Source of the DNA: Planctomycetota bacterium
GTDB lineage: Bacteria > Planctomycetota > UBA8108 > UBA1146
Length of the DNA: 64,000 nt
Assembly (NCBI GenBank): GCA_014240375.1
Contig: JAAZXB010000009.1
Span: forward strand, 80,405-144,404
Direction: 5' to 3'
Part shown: one piece after another, positions 52,001 to 60,277 of the stretch
Position numbering within the stretch: position 1 is the stretch's first letter
Layout: every line of letters starts with the position of its first letter
Translations under genes and position numbers: made by a program
The notes under the pieces: generated by a model
Seen by the model: the letters and a program-made list of their open reading frames with translations, nothing else
What the model was told of the DNA's origin: nothing
Databases searched by the model: none

Positions 52001-52432
52001 CCCGGCGGATCCGTTGCCGGCCAGATCCGAGAGAGCTCCTGGACCTGAAGGCTGCATGCGGCAGCCAGAATCCCACAGGAGGGAACCGTTGGGCGGGCCT
52101 TGATCGTCGAAGATGATGTTGATGAAGTCGTTGGAGCCGCCACCTTGGTCATGAACTCGTACCGTGGTGCCATTGGGAGAGATGATGTCCACAGAGACAT
52201 CATCGATGTAATCGTGAGTGATATCGACGAAGACATCGACATCGACCACCGTTTCATCGGTGGTAATCGTCACCGTCGATTCGGTGGGATTGGCAGGATC
52301 CTCGGAGATGGGGAGAGCTGCTGGCAACCCGGCACAGACGGTGATATCCGCCAGTGTCACAGAGTTCGCAGCGATCACCCAGCATAGGGTCAGTAACCCT
52401 GGCAATATTCGGTATCGGTTCAGATTCAACAT
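49028..52432 (-). CDS. Large secreted protein with three proprotein-convertase P-domain-like units and dockerin-like C-terminus
   Basis: Signal peptide MLNLNRYRILPGLLTLCWVIAANSVTLA; three HxF/YxxDxxVDxxxxxGTxVxLHDxxGG...SGPGxxxDxxxxxxxGxWxxxxxDxxxGxxxxxxxWC units; C-term RGDINGDGGRNVADAVFLLASLF...GDCNDDGGMNVADAVFLLSSLF. Confidence 0.82.
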   Translation of the reverse strand: MLNLNRYRILPGLLTLCWVIAANSVTLADITVCAGLPAALPISEDPANPTESTVTITTDETVVDVDVFVDITHDYIDDVSVDIISPNGTTVRVHDQGGGSNDFINIIFDDQGPPNGSLLWDSGCRMQPSGPGALSDLAGNGSAGAWTIRCLDSYSGGATGGLNDWCLSTFDSGVSSAVLGVENLLCLDIGGTGNTSLSWTNPMIYDEIQVSIGGVLIDTLAGDATSYTAIGGGIGTTLEICLLPTIGAAVPCAPECCSITSQPMAPSIEICRTPGSVVGNTVPQTVDVITIVDDISIGDLQVQVDLNHPFVGDLTVDVIHSGTTVRLHNENGGAATTIEATFWDLGAAPGTIPINCGCPIQPTGPGTLSDYLGTSSLGDWSIVIDDVFTGGGPRIGSLDSWCIRAFEQGSVTQLNCSASSGSLTAEMTWTNPQGYDSFEIYADGNLEAIIADGTVTSYTTAPQTIPSTVLYCIFPQLVGEVIPPNCCTIDFLVQPISDLLASSAPGTGELEVSWTNASVYDEVRIYVDGGLEGAVSGTASSWVSGPRPVPGTAVVCVEAFQNGNVSDLICKNTPLMVSRDVMVCREPGSPINQAVSPVSDFILMTNNMLIGDIDVLVDIRHPFVGDLIVDLSSPSGTSVTLHDLLGGADSDISVLYSNGAPANAAPYDCGCAMDASGPGTMADFINTSTQGPWVMTVEDIYPGAVATFDRWCLLIDGGCQTLPPQDISASSDGTNITLNWTNPADYDEIQVIRDGLLLATGLPGTNTSFIDTPPAGAHEYQLVGFDFALGCSNTSLPVRGGVQITDVIWIGETGGDILSGLTIADNLVQLGRSVMTIDSIDSNTIASTGIPEVLWCCLGTYPERYELTAADGILLSEIHTGDDGLNGSQERPAVAIYIESNDAWAYDDPTVFAQFDGVEDQNFGNVENGDDSLLQLVGVDSTHGLDLTALDAPYSQDSPGNDYTDRLIPCDQNPDLGGNQAGLIWLGSDPFVDYGVGVFYDSTIAPVISQSWELGGYGSDLMLLIPLYLAAMEGGLPPTGDEFVRGDINGDGGRNVADAVFLLASLFVPGSSPVQCLDSGDCNDDGGMNVADAVFLLSSLFIPGSPPPPPPSGPGCGVDPTSDSLDCLVQGSCP

Positions 52433-52754
52433 GGTCTGTTTTGGATCCTCAGTTGGGGTCACTTGATGCCTTCCTGGGAAGGGGCCAGCCGTTTCGAAGA
52501 CCGATATTGTATCCGGCACTGGCACCATGGGTCAGCGGAATCGACCGGAGCTTTTGAAGGTGTGGATCCCGTCAGCTGGGAGCACTTCTTCACTATCTTC
52601 CATGATACCGTGGAGGATCGTTCGGTGGGAAGCGATCAGCGAGGAATCTGGGCATTGTAGATACTGATCTCGGTGGCCTCGCAGTCGCCTCGAGATTGGC
52701 TAGAATGCCCCATTGCTGCCGAGTCGGCCAGATCGTGGGAAAGGGTGTATTGCA

Positions 52755-55460
52755 GTGACTTCGAAGGAAGTGACCCGACCGAGTGGTGGTTTACCATCCG
52801 CCAACCAGCGCCTTGCGGCTGCAGGGGATCCTCGCGACACGCCGATGATGCGTCAATTCCATGCCGCCAAGTCACAGCATCCCGATGAGGTGCTGTTTTT
52901 TCGCATGGGTGATTTCTACGAGATGTTCTTCGACGATGCCCGGCTGGTGTCGGAGTTACTCGGTATCACCCTCACCTCCAGGTCGAAGGATCGTAGCGGT
53001 GAGCGGATCCCGATGGCCGGGGTTCCGGTCAAGAGCGTCGATGGGTACATCCGTAAGTTGATCGATGCAGGGCATCGAGTGGCGATCTGTGAGCAGGTGG
53101 AAGACCCGCGAACGACCAAGGGTATCGTCGATCGGGAGGTGGTGAGGGTCGTCACGCCTGGTACCTTCATCGAGGAGGACTCTCTCGACGAGCACACTCC
53201 ATTACACCTGGCAGCGTTGCGACCTTCGTCCACATCCGCGGTGGGACTCTCCTGGGTCGATCTCTCGACCGGCAGATTTCATTGCGAGGATCTCTCGCCG
53301 GGAGAGGGAACCGAGACCTTGCTGGCGGTCGCCCCGAGGGAGTTACTGGTCCCGGATGGATTCGATCTCGAGAGTGATGAGCGACTCCAGTGGCTCAAAG
53401 CTCACTTCCCTTCCTGTGCGGTGACGAGGTGGCCAGAGTGGCATTTCGAACCTGAACCGGCACGAGAGAGGCTGCTAGCGCACTTCGGTCTCTCTTCACT
53501 CGATGGTTTCGGAGTCGAGCATCTCCGTGCAGGTGTCGCTTCCGCAGGAGCTTTGTTGGAGTACCTGCGCCAGACTCAGCGTCAGGCGCTACCCCATATC
53601 ACTGCTCTGCGAGCCGGAAGTGCCGGGCGGCGGTTGGGACTGGATGCTGCCAGCCACAGGGCACTCGATCTGGTCGAGGTCGCTCGCACGGGAGAGCGGC
53701 GCGGCTCTTTACTGGGCTTGCTCGATCGAACCAGGACTGCGATGGGTGCCAGGACCCTGCGAGAGTGGCTGCAATCTCCTCTTGTCGTGATGGAGCCGAT
53801 CCTGGAGCGCCAGGCTGCGGTGGCCACCCTGGTGAGAGGGGCTGAACTGACAGATCAGATTCAAGCGGCATTGCGCCAGGTGAGGGACATCGAGCGCCTC
53901 GCTTCGCGGATCCCCCTGGGCAAGGTCAATGGAAGAGAACTGCGCGCTCTATCCAGATCTCTCGAAGAAGTTCCTCGCTTGAAGGAGCTTCTGTCCGATC
54001 TCGAGGCCCATAAATTCCAGCTTCTGGATCAGGATCTCGAGGGAGGTGCGCTGCAGGAGATCGCTCAGAGGATCGATGAAACCATCGTCGAAGAACCGCC
54101 CCTGACAGTGACCGAGGGGGGAATCATCCGAGATGGATTTGACTCAGCGCTGGATGAGCTGCGTGTGGTCTCTCGAGATGGCGTGTCATGGATTGCCAGT
54201 TTCCAGCAGCAGGAACAGCAGCGAACCGGAATCGCCTCGCTCAAGGTCGGATACAACAGGGTCTTCGGCTACTACATCGAGGTCACTCATTCGCAGCGCG
54301 ATCGGATTCCCGAGGATTATATTCGCAAGCAGACCCTCAAGAATGCGGAACGTTTCATCACCCCGGATTTGAAGGAGATGGAGCAGAAGGTACTGGGATC
54401 GAGGGAGCGGGCTGACGCACTCGAGGAACAGATCTTTCAGCGAATCCGTGAAGATCTGACCCAGAAGATCGGCCTGTTGCAAACCGCAGCAGGGGCCATT
54501 GCGGAACTGGATGCGTTGGCTGCGCTGGCTCAGGTGGCAAGAGAAGAAGAGTGGGTGGCTCCGGAACTGGTGGAGGATCCGATCCTCGAGGTCGAGGGGG
54601 CGATGCACCCTGTCGTGGGCAGCGGTACCGCACGAGCTGATTTCACACCCAATGATCTTCATCTGGGTGGAGATCACGGATCTCTGGCGGTGATCACCGG
54701 TCCGAATATGGCAGGGAAATCGACATACATCCGTCAAGCCGCATTGATCTCGATCCTCGCTCAGATGGGATCGTTCGTTCCCGCTACCCGGGCCAGGATC
54801 GGCATCGCAGATCGTATCTTTACTCGTGTGGGTGCCGCCGATGATCTGATTCGAGGTCAGTCCACCTTCATGGTCGAGATGATCGAAACCGCTCGCATAT
54901 TGCACAACGCCACAGCTCGATCGCTGGTGATCCTCGATGAGGTCGGGCGTGGTACCAGTACTCACGATGGGATCTCCATCGCCTGGGCCATCGCTGAGGA
55001 TCTGGCCCAACGGGTTCGATCGCGGACTCTCTTTGCGACTCACTATCACGAGTTGGTGGCTCTGGCCGACGAGATGCCTTCGCAAGTACACAACTTGAAT
55101 GTGGAAGTGAAGGAGTGGCGCGATGAGATCGTCTTCTTGCACCGAATCGTCGCCGGTAGTGCAGACAAGTCCTACGGAATCCATGTCGCTCGGCTGGCGG
55201 GGATTCCGGGTTCAGTCCTCGATCGATCCAGATCAATTCTTGAGCAGCTGGAAAAAGGGTCCTTGCCGCAGCACTTCTCAGGAGCGCCCTCGGCCGGTAA
55301 CAATTCCCGACCGGAGCCTGCAGTGATTCAGCCCGATCTGTTTCGCTGCTCGACCGATCCGCTGAGGGAACTCCTGGCTCAAATCGATGCCAATGATCTG
55401 ACCCCGCGGGAGGCTCTCGACTGGATCTATCAACTCGTCGAAGCTTCAAAAGCGCCGTAA
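52755..55460 (+). CDS. mutS: DNA mismatch repair protein MutS
   Basis: TPMMRQFHAAKSQHPDEVLFFRMGDFYEMFFDDA; Walker A GPNMAGKSTYIRQ; DEVGRGTSTHDG. Confidence 0.97.
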   Translation: MTSKEVTRPSGGLPSANQRLAAAGDPRDTPMMRQFHAAKSQHPDEVLFFRMGDFYEMFFDDARLVSELLGITLTSRSKDRSGERIPMAGVPVKSVDGYIRKLIDAGHRVAICEQVEDPRTTKGIVDREVVRVVTPGTFIEEDSLDEHTPLHLAALRPSSTSAVGLSWVDLSTGRFHCEDLSPGEGTETLLAVAPRELLVPDGFDLESDERLQWLKAHFPSCAVTRWPEWHFEPEPARERLLAHFGLSSLDGFGVEHLRAGVASAGALLEYLRQTQRQALPHITALRAGSAGRRLGLDAASHRALDLVEVARTGERRGSLLGLLDRTRTAMGARTLREWLQSPLVVMEPILERQAAVATLVRGAELTDQIQAALRQVRDIERLASRIPLGKVNGRELRALSRSLEEVPRLKELLSDLEAHKFQLLDQDLEGGALQEIAQRIDETIVEEPPLTVTEGGIIRDGFDSALDELRVVSRDGVSWIASFQQQEQQRTGIASLKVGYNRVFGYYIEVTHSQRDRIPEDYIRKQTLKNAERFITPDLKEMEQKVLGSRERADALEEQIFQRIREDLTQKIGLLQTAAGAIAELDALAALAQVAREEEWVAPELVEDPILEVEGAMHPVVGSGTARADFTPNDLHLGGDHGSLAVITGPNMAGKSTYIRQAALISILAQMGSFVPATRARIGIADRIFTRVGAADDLIRGQSTFMVEMIETARILHNATARSLVILDEVGRGTSTHDGISIAWAIAEDLAQRVRSRTLFATHYHELVALADEMPSQVHNLNVEVKEWRDEIVFLHRIVAGSADKSYGIHVARLAGIPGSVLDRSRSILEQLEKGSLPQHFSGAPSAGNNSRPEPAVIQPDLFRCSTDPLRELLAQIDANDLTPREALDWIYQLVEASKAP

Positions 55461-55749
55461 ACTCCCCGTTCAGAGCGGAGTGTGGGTCACCCTGGTCGAT
55501 CACAAGGTGTTCAATATTAAGTATTTATGGAATTTTCAGGGGCTGGCCGAGGGCCGTGTTGACTGCAGTGGAAGAACTGTCGGGGGGGGCGACGGGCTCG
55601 CAGCGAAACGCCATACTGAGGGTTGTGGAGAGGTCGGGGGTGTGAGAATATCGGAACCATCTGGAACGATACTGTTATTCACGACATCGGTGCGTGAGTT
55701 GTGTTCGTTTCGCCCCGAGAGGACCTCATGGGATCCTCGAGTTGCTTTG

Positions 55750-55817
55750 AGGAGTGTGTGTTCGAGGAGTGTGTGTTCGAGGAGTGCGTGTTCGAGGAGT
55801 GTGTGTTCGAGGAGTGT
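55750..55817. repeat. 15-bp tandem repeat (GAGGAGTGTGTGTTC), about 4.5 copies
   Basis: Consecutive GAGGAGTGTGTGTTC / GAGGAGTGCGTGTTC units read directly. Confidence 0.9.
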
Positions 55818-56285
55818 TGATGTCGATGATGGGTGGGAACCACTCAGTCGGCCGTGGGTGAGCGATCTGGTCACGAATTCGCGCTGGTGGAACACCAGGA
55901 GCATCGTGAGTCCAGATCTGGACCTATGCGTCACCATTCTGGATCGAACTCTTGCACCACCCTCCTTGGTTCATGCTTCAGCCATGCATGCTGTCAAACT
56001 TGACTTACATGTATAGATTAACCAGTAGTATTGACTGTTATGCTGCGAATCGAGAGAATCAATTGTGTAAAGGTCTGGAATCTGCAGTCTTGGGGCTTTT
56101 TGGCCTCGTTTGGGCAGGTTGCCGGAGAAGGCTTGTTAATCATTGAAGTGTTTACAAGATGCGATAGTGCCGGATTCACCGTCCCGGAGATGGGCCGAAG
56201 GATCCTGAGGGTTTCACAAATTAGGACAATTTAGTTTCGGAGTGACCGGGTGGATATTGCCCGGAATCATCATGAGGAGGTAGTT

Positions 56286-59200
56286 ATGAGAAACGGACCG
56301 TCCCGTATTCTCGAGTGCGCCACCAGGTTGCTGGTGGCTTTGGTTCTTTGTCTGGGCATCTGTATCGGGACCAGCGTTAACGCTTCGCCCCTGATTCCAC
56401 TGATTCCCAACTTCCCGCTGATCGACTGCAACTCCAATGGAGTTGAGGACACCGACGATATCACCGCCGGGACCAGTCAGGATTGCAACCTCAATGGAAT
56501 CCCCGATGAATGTGACATCACAAGCGGATTTTCGCAGGACTGCAATACCAATAATGTACCCGACTCCTGTGATATCACTGTGGGAACCGCCAAGGACTGC
56601 AACGGGAATCTGATCCCGGATACCTGTGAAATCCTCGCCGGTGGTAGTGACTGCAACAACAACAACATCATCGACTCCTGTGAGGTGTTGCTGCTGGGAG
56701 CTACCGACTGCAACGGAAACCTCGTCCCGGACGAGTGTGACACTGATTGCGACAGCAACGGTGCCATCGATGAGTGTGAAATCACTGCAGATCCAACCAA
56801 GGACTGCGATGTCGATGGAATCCTCGACCTCTGTGAATACTCCACAGAATATGGCGGAAATGCTGCGCTGGATTGCGACGGCAACTTCGTTCTCGACTCC
56901 TGCCAGATCACTGCAAATGCAGCTCTGGATTGCGACACCGATGGCATCCTCGATTCCTGTGAGACGGACACGGACTCGGATGGAACCATCGACGACTGTG
57001 ATACCGACGACGATAACGACGGCGTCCTCGACGGTGCAGACACCGATTCTCTAGATCCTAATATCTGCGAAGACAGCGACAGCGACGGCTGCGACGATTG
57101 CTCAGTGGGCACCGACGGCTTTGGTCTCCTGGCAGACAACACGCCCGCCAATGACGGCACCGACACCGACGGCGACGGACTCTGCGACGGTGGCGACCCT
57201 GACATCGATGGAGATGGCGCGCTCAATGCCGCCGACTCCGACGACTTCAACGTCAACGTCTGCTCCGACACCGATGGTGACGGCTGTGATGACTGCAGTG
57301 GTGGTTCATACGACCCGTCTGCAGACGGCACCGACACCGACAGCGACGGTCTCTGCGACAGCGGAGATACCGACGACGATAACGACGGCGTCCTCGACGG
57401 TGCAGACACCGCTTCTCTAGATCCTAATATCTGCGGAGACAGCGACGGCGACGGCTGCGACGATTGCTCAGTGGGCACCGACGACTTTGGTCCCCTGGCA
57501 GACAACACACCCGCCAACGACGGCACCGATACCGACAGCGATGGCCTCTGCGACAGCGGTGACCCCGATCTGGACGGCGATGGAATCGCCAACGAGTGTG
57601 ATGTCGATCAGACTGCGGGAGCCGACTGCAATAGCAACGGCAAGCTCGATTCCTGCGAGACCTGCGACACCGATGTCTACGTCAGCACCACAGTGGCCGC
57701 CGACGGTGTCGATAACTTCGCCGACATCGCCTCTGCCTACGCAGCGGTCTGTGCTGGCGGTACCGTTCATGTCGCTGCTGGCACCTACGCCGAGACGATT
57801 GCGATCTCTGACGCCAACGCCAAGGATGGCATCACCATCGACGGTGCTGGGGCGACCACCATCGTCACCGGTGGTGTGCAGACCTCTAACACGGGTGCGG
57901 TTGCCGGCATGACCTTCAGTAACATGACGGTTCGTGGCAGTGCTGCCGGACAGTCCGCAGTCTTCGAAATGGACAACTCTGGCTCTATCACTGATCTGAC
58001 TCTGGACGGAGTCGTGATCGACGGTGAGGGCACTGCGGGCCGCCACGGTTTCCTCGGACAGGGAATCATCGGCACCTTCACAGTGACCAACTCGACGATT
58101 GAGAACATCAACAACTGGGCCGCCATGGACACCGATTCTGGTGGTGGCGCAGGAGACAATGGCTTGACCGCCTTTGTCTTCACCAACAACACGATTCGCA
58201 ACAACGAAGGTGCTGTGGCACTTCGCGGTTGTCAGGTCGTCGGAGCTCTGACTTCTACGGCTACGATCACCGGCAACAGTATCTCCAGCATGAACGGCAA
58301 CTACCCCGGTGGTGTGGCCGACTATGACGGAGACACTGTGGCTGACGACCTTGGTTGGGCCGGTATCGAAGTGAACCACGTCGATACTGTGACCATCACG
58401 GGTAACACCATCTCCGACATGCGCAACGGTTACTCACTGTTTGCGACGGGTGGTGTCGGTGACCCCTTCGACGGTAACTACAATATGAGTGGCCTCGGTG
58501 GACAGTCCTTGCAGGTCTGGAAGGTGAACACCCTGAACATGTCAGGGAACACGATCACCAACAACTTCCAGGGTGTGAAGATCTACGGTAGCGACAGCGT
58601 CAATACCGATCGTCTGATCCCCGCCGGTTCCGTGACCGGAAACACCATTTCCGGAAACACCGGATTCGGCCTCATGGTGACCGACAACTTCAACAACGAC
58701 GCTCCTCTGGACGCCTCCTGCAACTACTGGGGATCGGATGACGGTCCTGAGGTTGCCGGCGAAAACGACGCCACCGCCAAGGGTGAGGTTTATGGCAACT
58801 CCGTGATCGGAGATGTCACCTACGCCCTCTGGAGAGTGACGGACGTCAATGGTGCCTGCACCGGTGGCGACTGTGACGGAAACACGATTCACGACTTCAT
58901 CGACATCGCCGGTGGCGCCGCGGACTGCAACAGTAACCAGGATCTAGATTCCTGCGAGACCTGCGATACCGACGTCTACGTCAGCACCACAGTGGCCGCC
59001 GACGGTGTCGATAACTTCGCCGACATCGCCTCTGCCTACGCAGCGGTCTGTGCTGGTGGAACGGTTCACGTGGCGGCGGGCACTTACTCGGCAGAGTTGA
59101 TCCTCTCCGATGCCACCGTCAAGGACGGAATCACCATCGACGGTGCCGGCGCGACGACCATTCTCAGCGGTGGTGTCAAGACCACTCACAGTGTGGCGGT

Positions 59201-59549
59201 CAACGGCATGACCTTCAGCAACATGACGATCCGTCACAGCGACGGAACCGCTGGTGAGGGATTGCTTCGCATGGACAACGGTGGCTTCGTCACCAACCTG
59301 AGCCTCGATGGCGTGACCTTCGACGGCCAGGGCATTGCAGGGGTCCACGGAATCCTCGGACAGGGCCTGATCGGCACCGTCACGGTGACCGGTTGTACCC
59401 TCGAGAACATCGCCAACTGGGCGGTTCTTGATTCCGATTCCGGTGGTGGCGCGGGAGATGTGGGGCTGACCGCCTTCGTCTTCACCGACAACATCGTCCG
59501 TAACAACGACGGTGGAATTGCCCTGCGCGGTTGCCAGGTTGGCGGATAG
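56286..59549 (+). CDS. Secreted Cys/Asp-rich repeat protein with parallel beta-helix units, ends at amber codon 59547-59549
   Basis: SD ATGAGGAGG; signal peptide LLVALVLCLGICIGTSVNA; repeated DCNxNGIPDxCDI units, DxDxDGxxD type-3-like repeats, beta-helix (GGTVHVAAGTYAETIAISDA...). Confidence 0.85.
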   Translation: MRNGPSRILECATRLLVALVLCLGICIGTSVNASPLIPLIPNFPLIDCNSNGVEDTDDITAGTSQDCNLNGIPDECDITSGFSQDCNTNNVPDSCDITVGTAKDCNGNLIPDTCEILAGGSDCNNNNIIDSCEVLLLGATDCNGNLVPDECDTDCDSNGAIDECEITADPTKDCDVDGILDLCEYSTEYGGNAALDCDGNFVLDSCQITANAALDCDTDGILDSCETDTDSDGTIDDCDTDDDNDGVLDGADTDSLDPNICEDSDSDGCDDCSVGTDGFGLLADNTPANDGTDTDGDGLCDGGDPDIDGDGALNAADSDDFNVNVCSDTDGDGCDDCSGGSYDPSADGTDTDSDGLCDSGDTDDDNDGVLDGADTASLDPNICGDSDGDGCDDCSVGTDDFGPLADNTPANDGTDTDSDGLCDSGDPDLDGDGIANECDVDQTAGADCNSNGKLDSCETCDTDVYVSTTVAADGVDNFADIASAYAAVCAGGTVHVAAGTYAETIAISDANAKDGITIDGAGATTIVTGGVQTSNTGAVAGMTFSNMTVRGSAAGQSAVFEMDNSGSITDLTLDGVVIDGEGTAGRHGFLGQGIIGTFTVTNSTIENINNWAAMDTDSGGGAGDNGLTAFVFTNNTIRNNEGAVALRGCQVVGALTSTATITGNSISSMNGNYPGGVADYDGDTVADDLGWAGIEVNHVDTVTITGNTISDMRNGYSLFATGGVGDPFDGNYNMSGLGGQSLQVWKVNTLNMSGNTITNNFQGVKIYGSDSVNTDRLIPAGSVTGNTISGNTGFGLMVTDNFNNDAPLDASCNYWGSDDGPEVAGENDATAKGEVYGNSVIGDVTYALWRVTDVNGACTGGDCDGNTIHDFIDIAGGAADCNSNQDLDSCETCDTDVYVSTTVAADGVDNFADIASAYAAVCAGGTVHVAAGTYSAELILSDATVKDGITIDGAGATTILSGGVKTTHSVAVNGMTFSNMTIRHSDGTAGEGLLRMDNGGFVTNLSLDGVTFDGQGIAGVHGILGQGLIGTVTVTGCTLENIANWAVLDSDSGGGAGDVGLTAFVFTDNIVRNNDGGIALRGCQVGG

Positions 59550-60277
59550 CTGACCTCGACGGCAACGATCACCGGCAACGCCTTCTCGAACATGAACGAG
59601 AACTTCGCGCCGTGTGCATACCCGAGCAACCAGTGCGGCTGGGCGGGTATCGAGGCCAACCATATCGATACGGTGACCCTCGACAACAACACGGTCGACA
59701 ACATGAACGTCAACAGCTGGGGCGAGGGCCAGGCATTCCAGATCTGGAAGGTCAACACCCTCAACATGACCGGCAACACCATCACCAACTGCTACGAGGG
59801 TGTGCGGATTTACGCCAACGTGGCGGGCCGTCCGATCCCGGCAGGTTCGGTGACCGGTAACAGCTTCAGTGGTAACGGCTACGCCATCGAGGTGTTTGGA
59901 AACGCTGACGGAGATGCTCCGCTGAACGCTTCCTGCAACTACTACGGCAACGACAACGGTCCGCTGTACGTCGGTCAGAATGACCATACGGCCAACGGCG
60001 AGACCTACGGTGACGAGGTCAAGGGTGACGTGAGCTACGCGCTGTGGCGTGTCGGCTCGGTCGCTGGCGCCTGCACCGGTGGTGACTGTGACGGAAACAC
60101 CATTCACGACTTCACCGATATCGCCGGTGGCGCACTCGACTGCGACGGCGACCAGGATCTCGATAGCTGCGAGATTGCTGCCGACGCGACCCTCGACTGC
60201 GATACCGATGGCAACCTCGACGCCTGCGAGATCACTGCAAACGCCAGTCTCGACTGCGACACTGACGGCAACCTCGA
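59229..60277 (+). repeat. Internal near-identical duplication, copy 1 (partner 61707-62755, offset 2478 bp)
   Basis: Line-by-line reading shows two substitutions, at 59548 (A vs C) and 59710 (T vs C). Confidence 0.88.

Noticed and set aside
55750-55817. CRISPR array
   Set aside because: Repeat unit is 15 bp with no spacers and no cas genes nearby.
55480-56016. 178-aa ORF downstream of mutS
   Set aside because: Spans the tandem repeat, no domain; likely spurious.
56477-57592. 371-aa Ser/Pro-rich minus ORF and similar SPSQS-type ORFs
   Set aside because: Low-complexity antisense translation of the same repeats.
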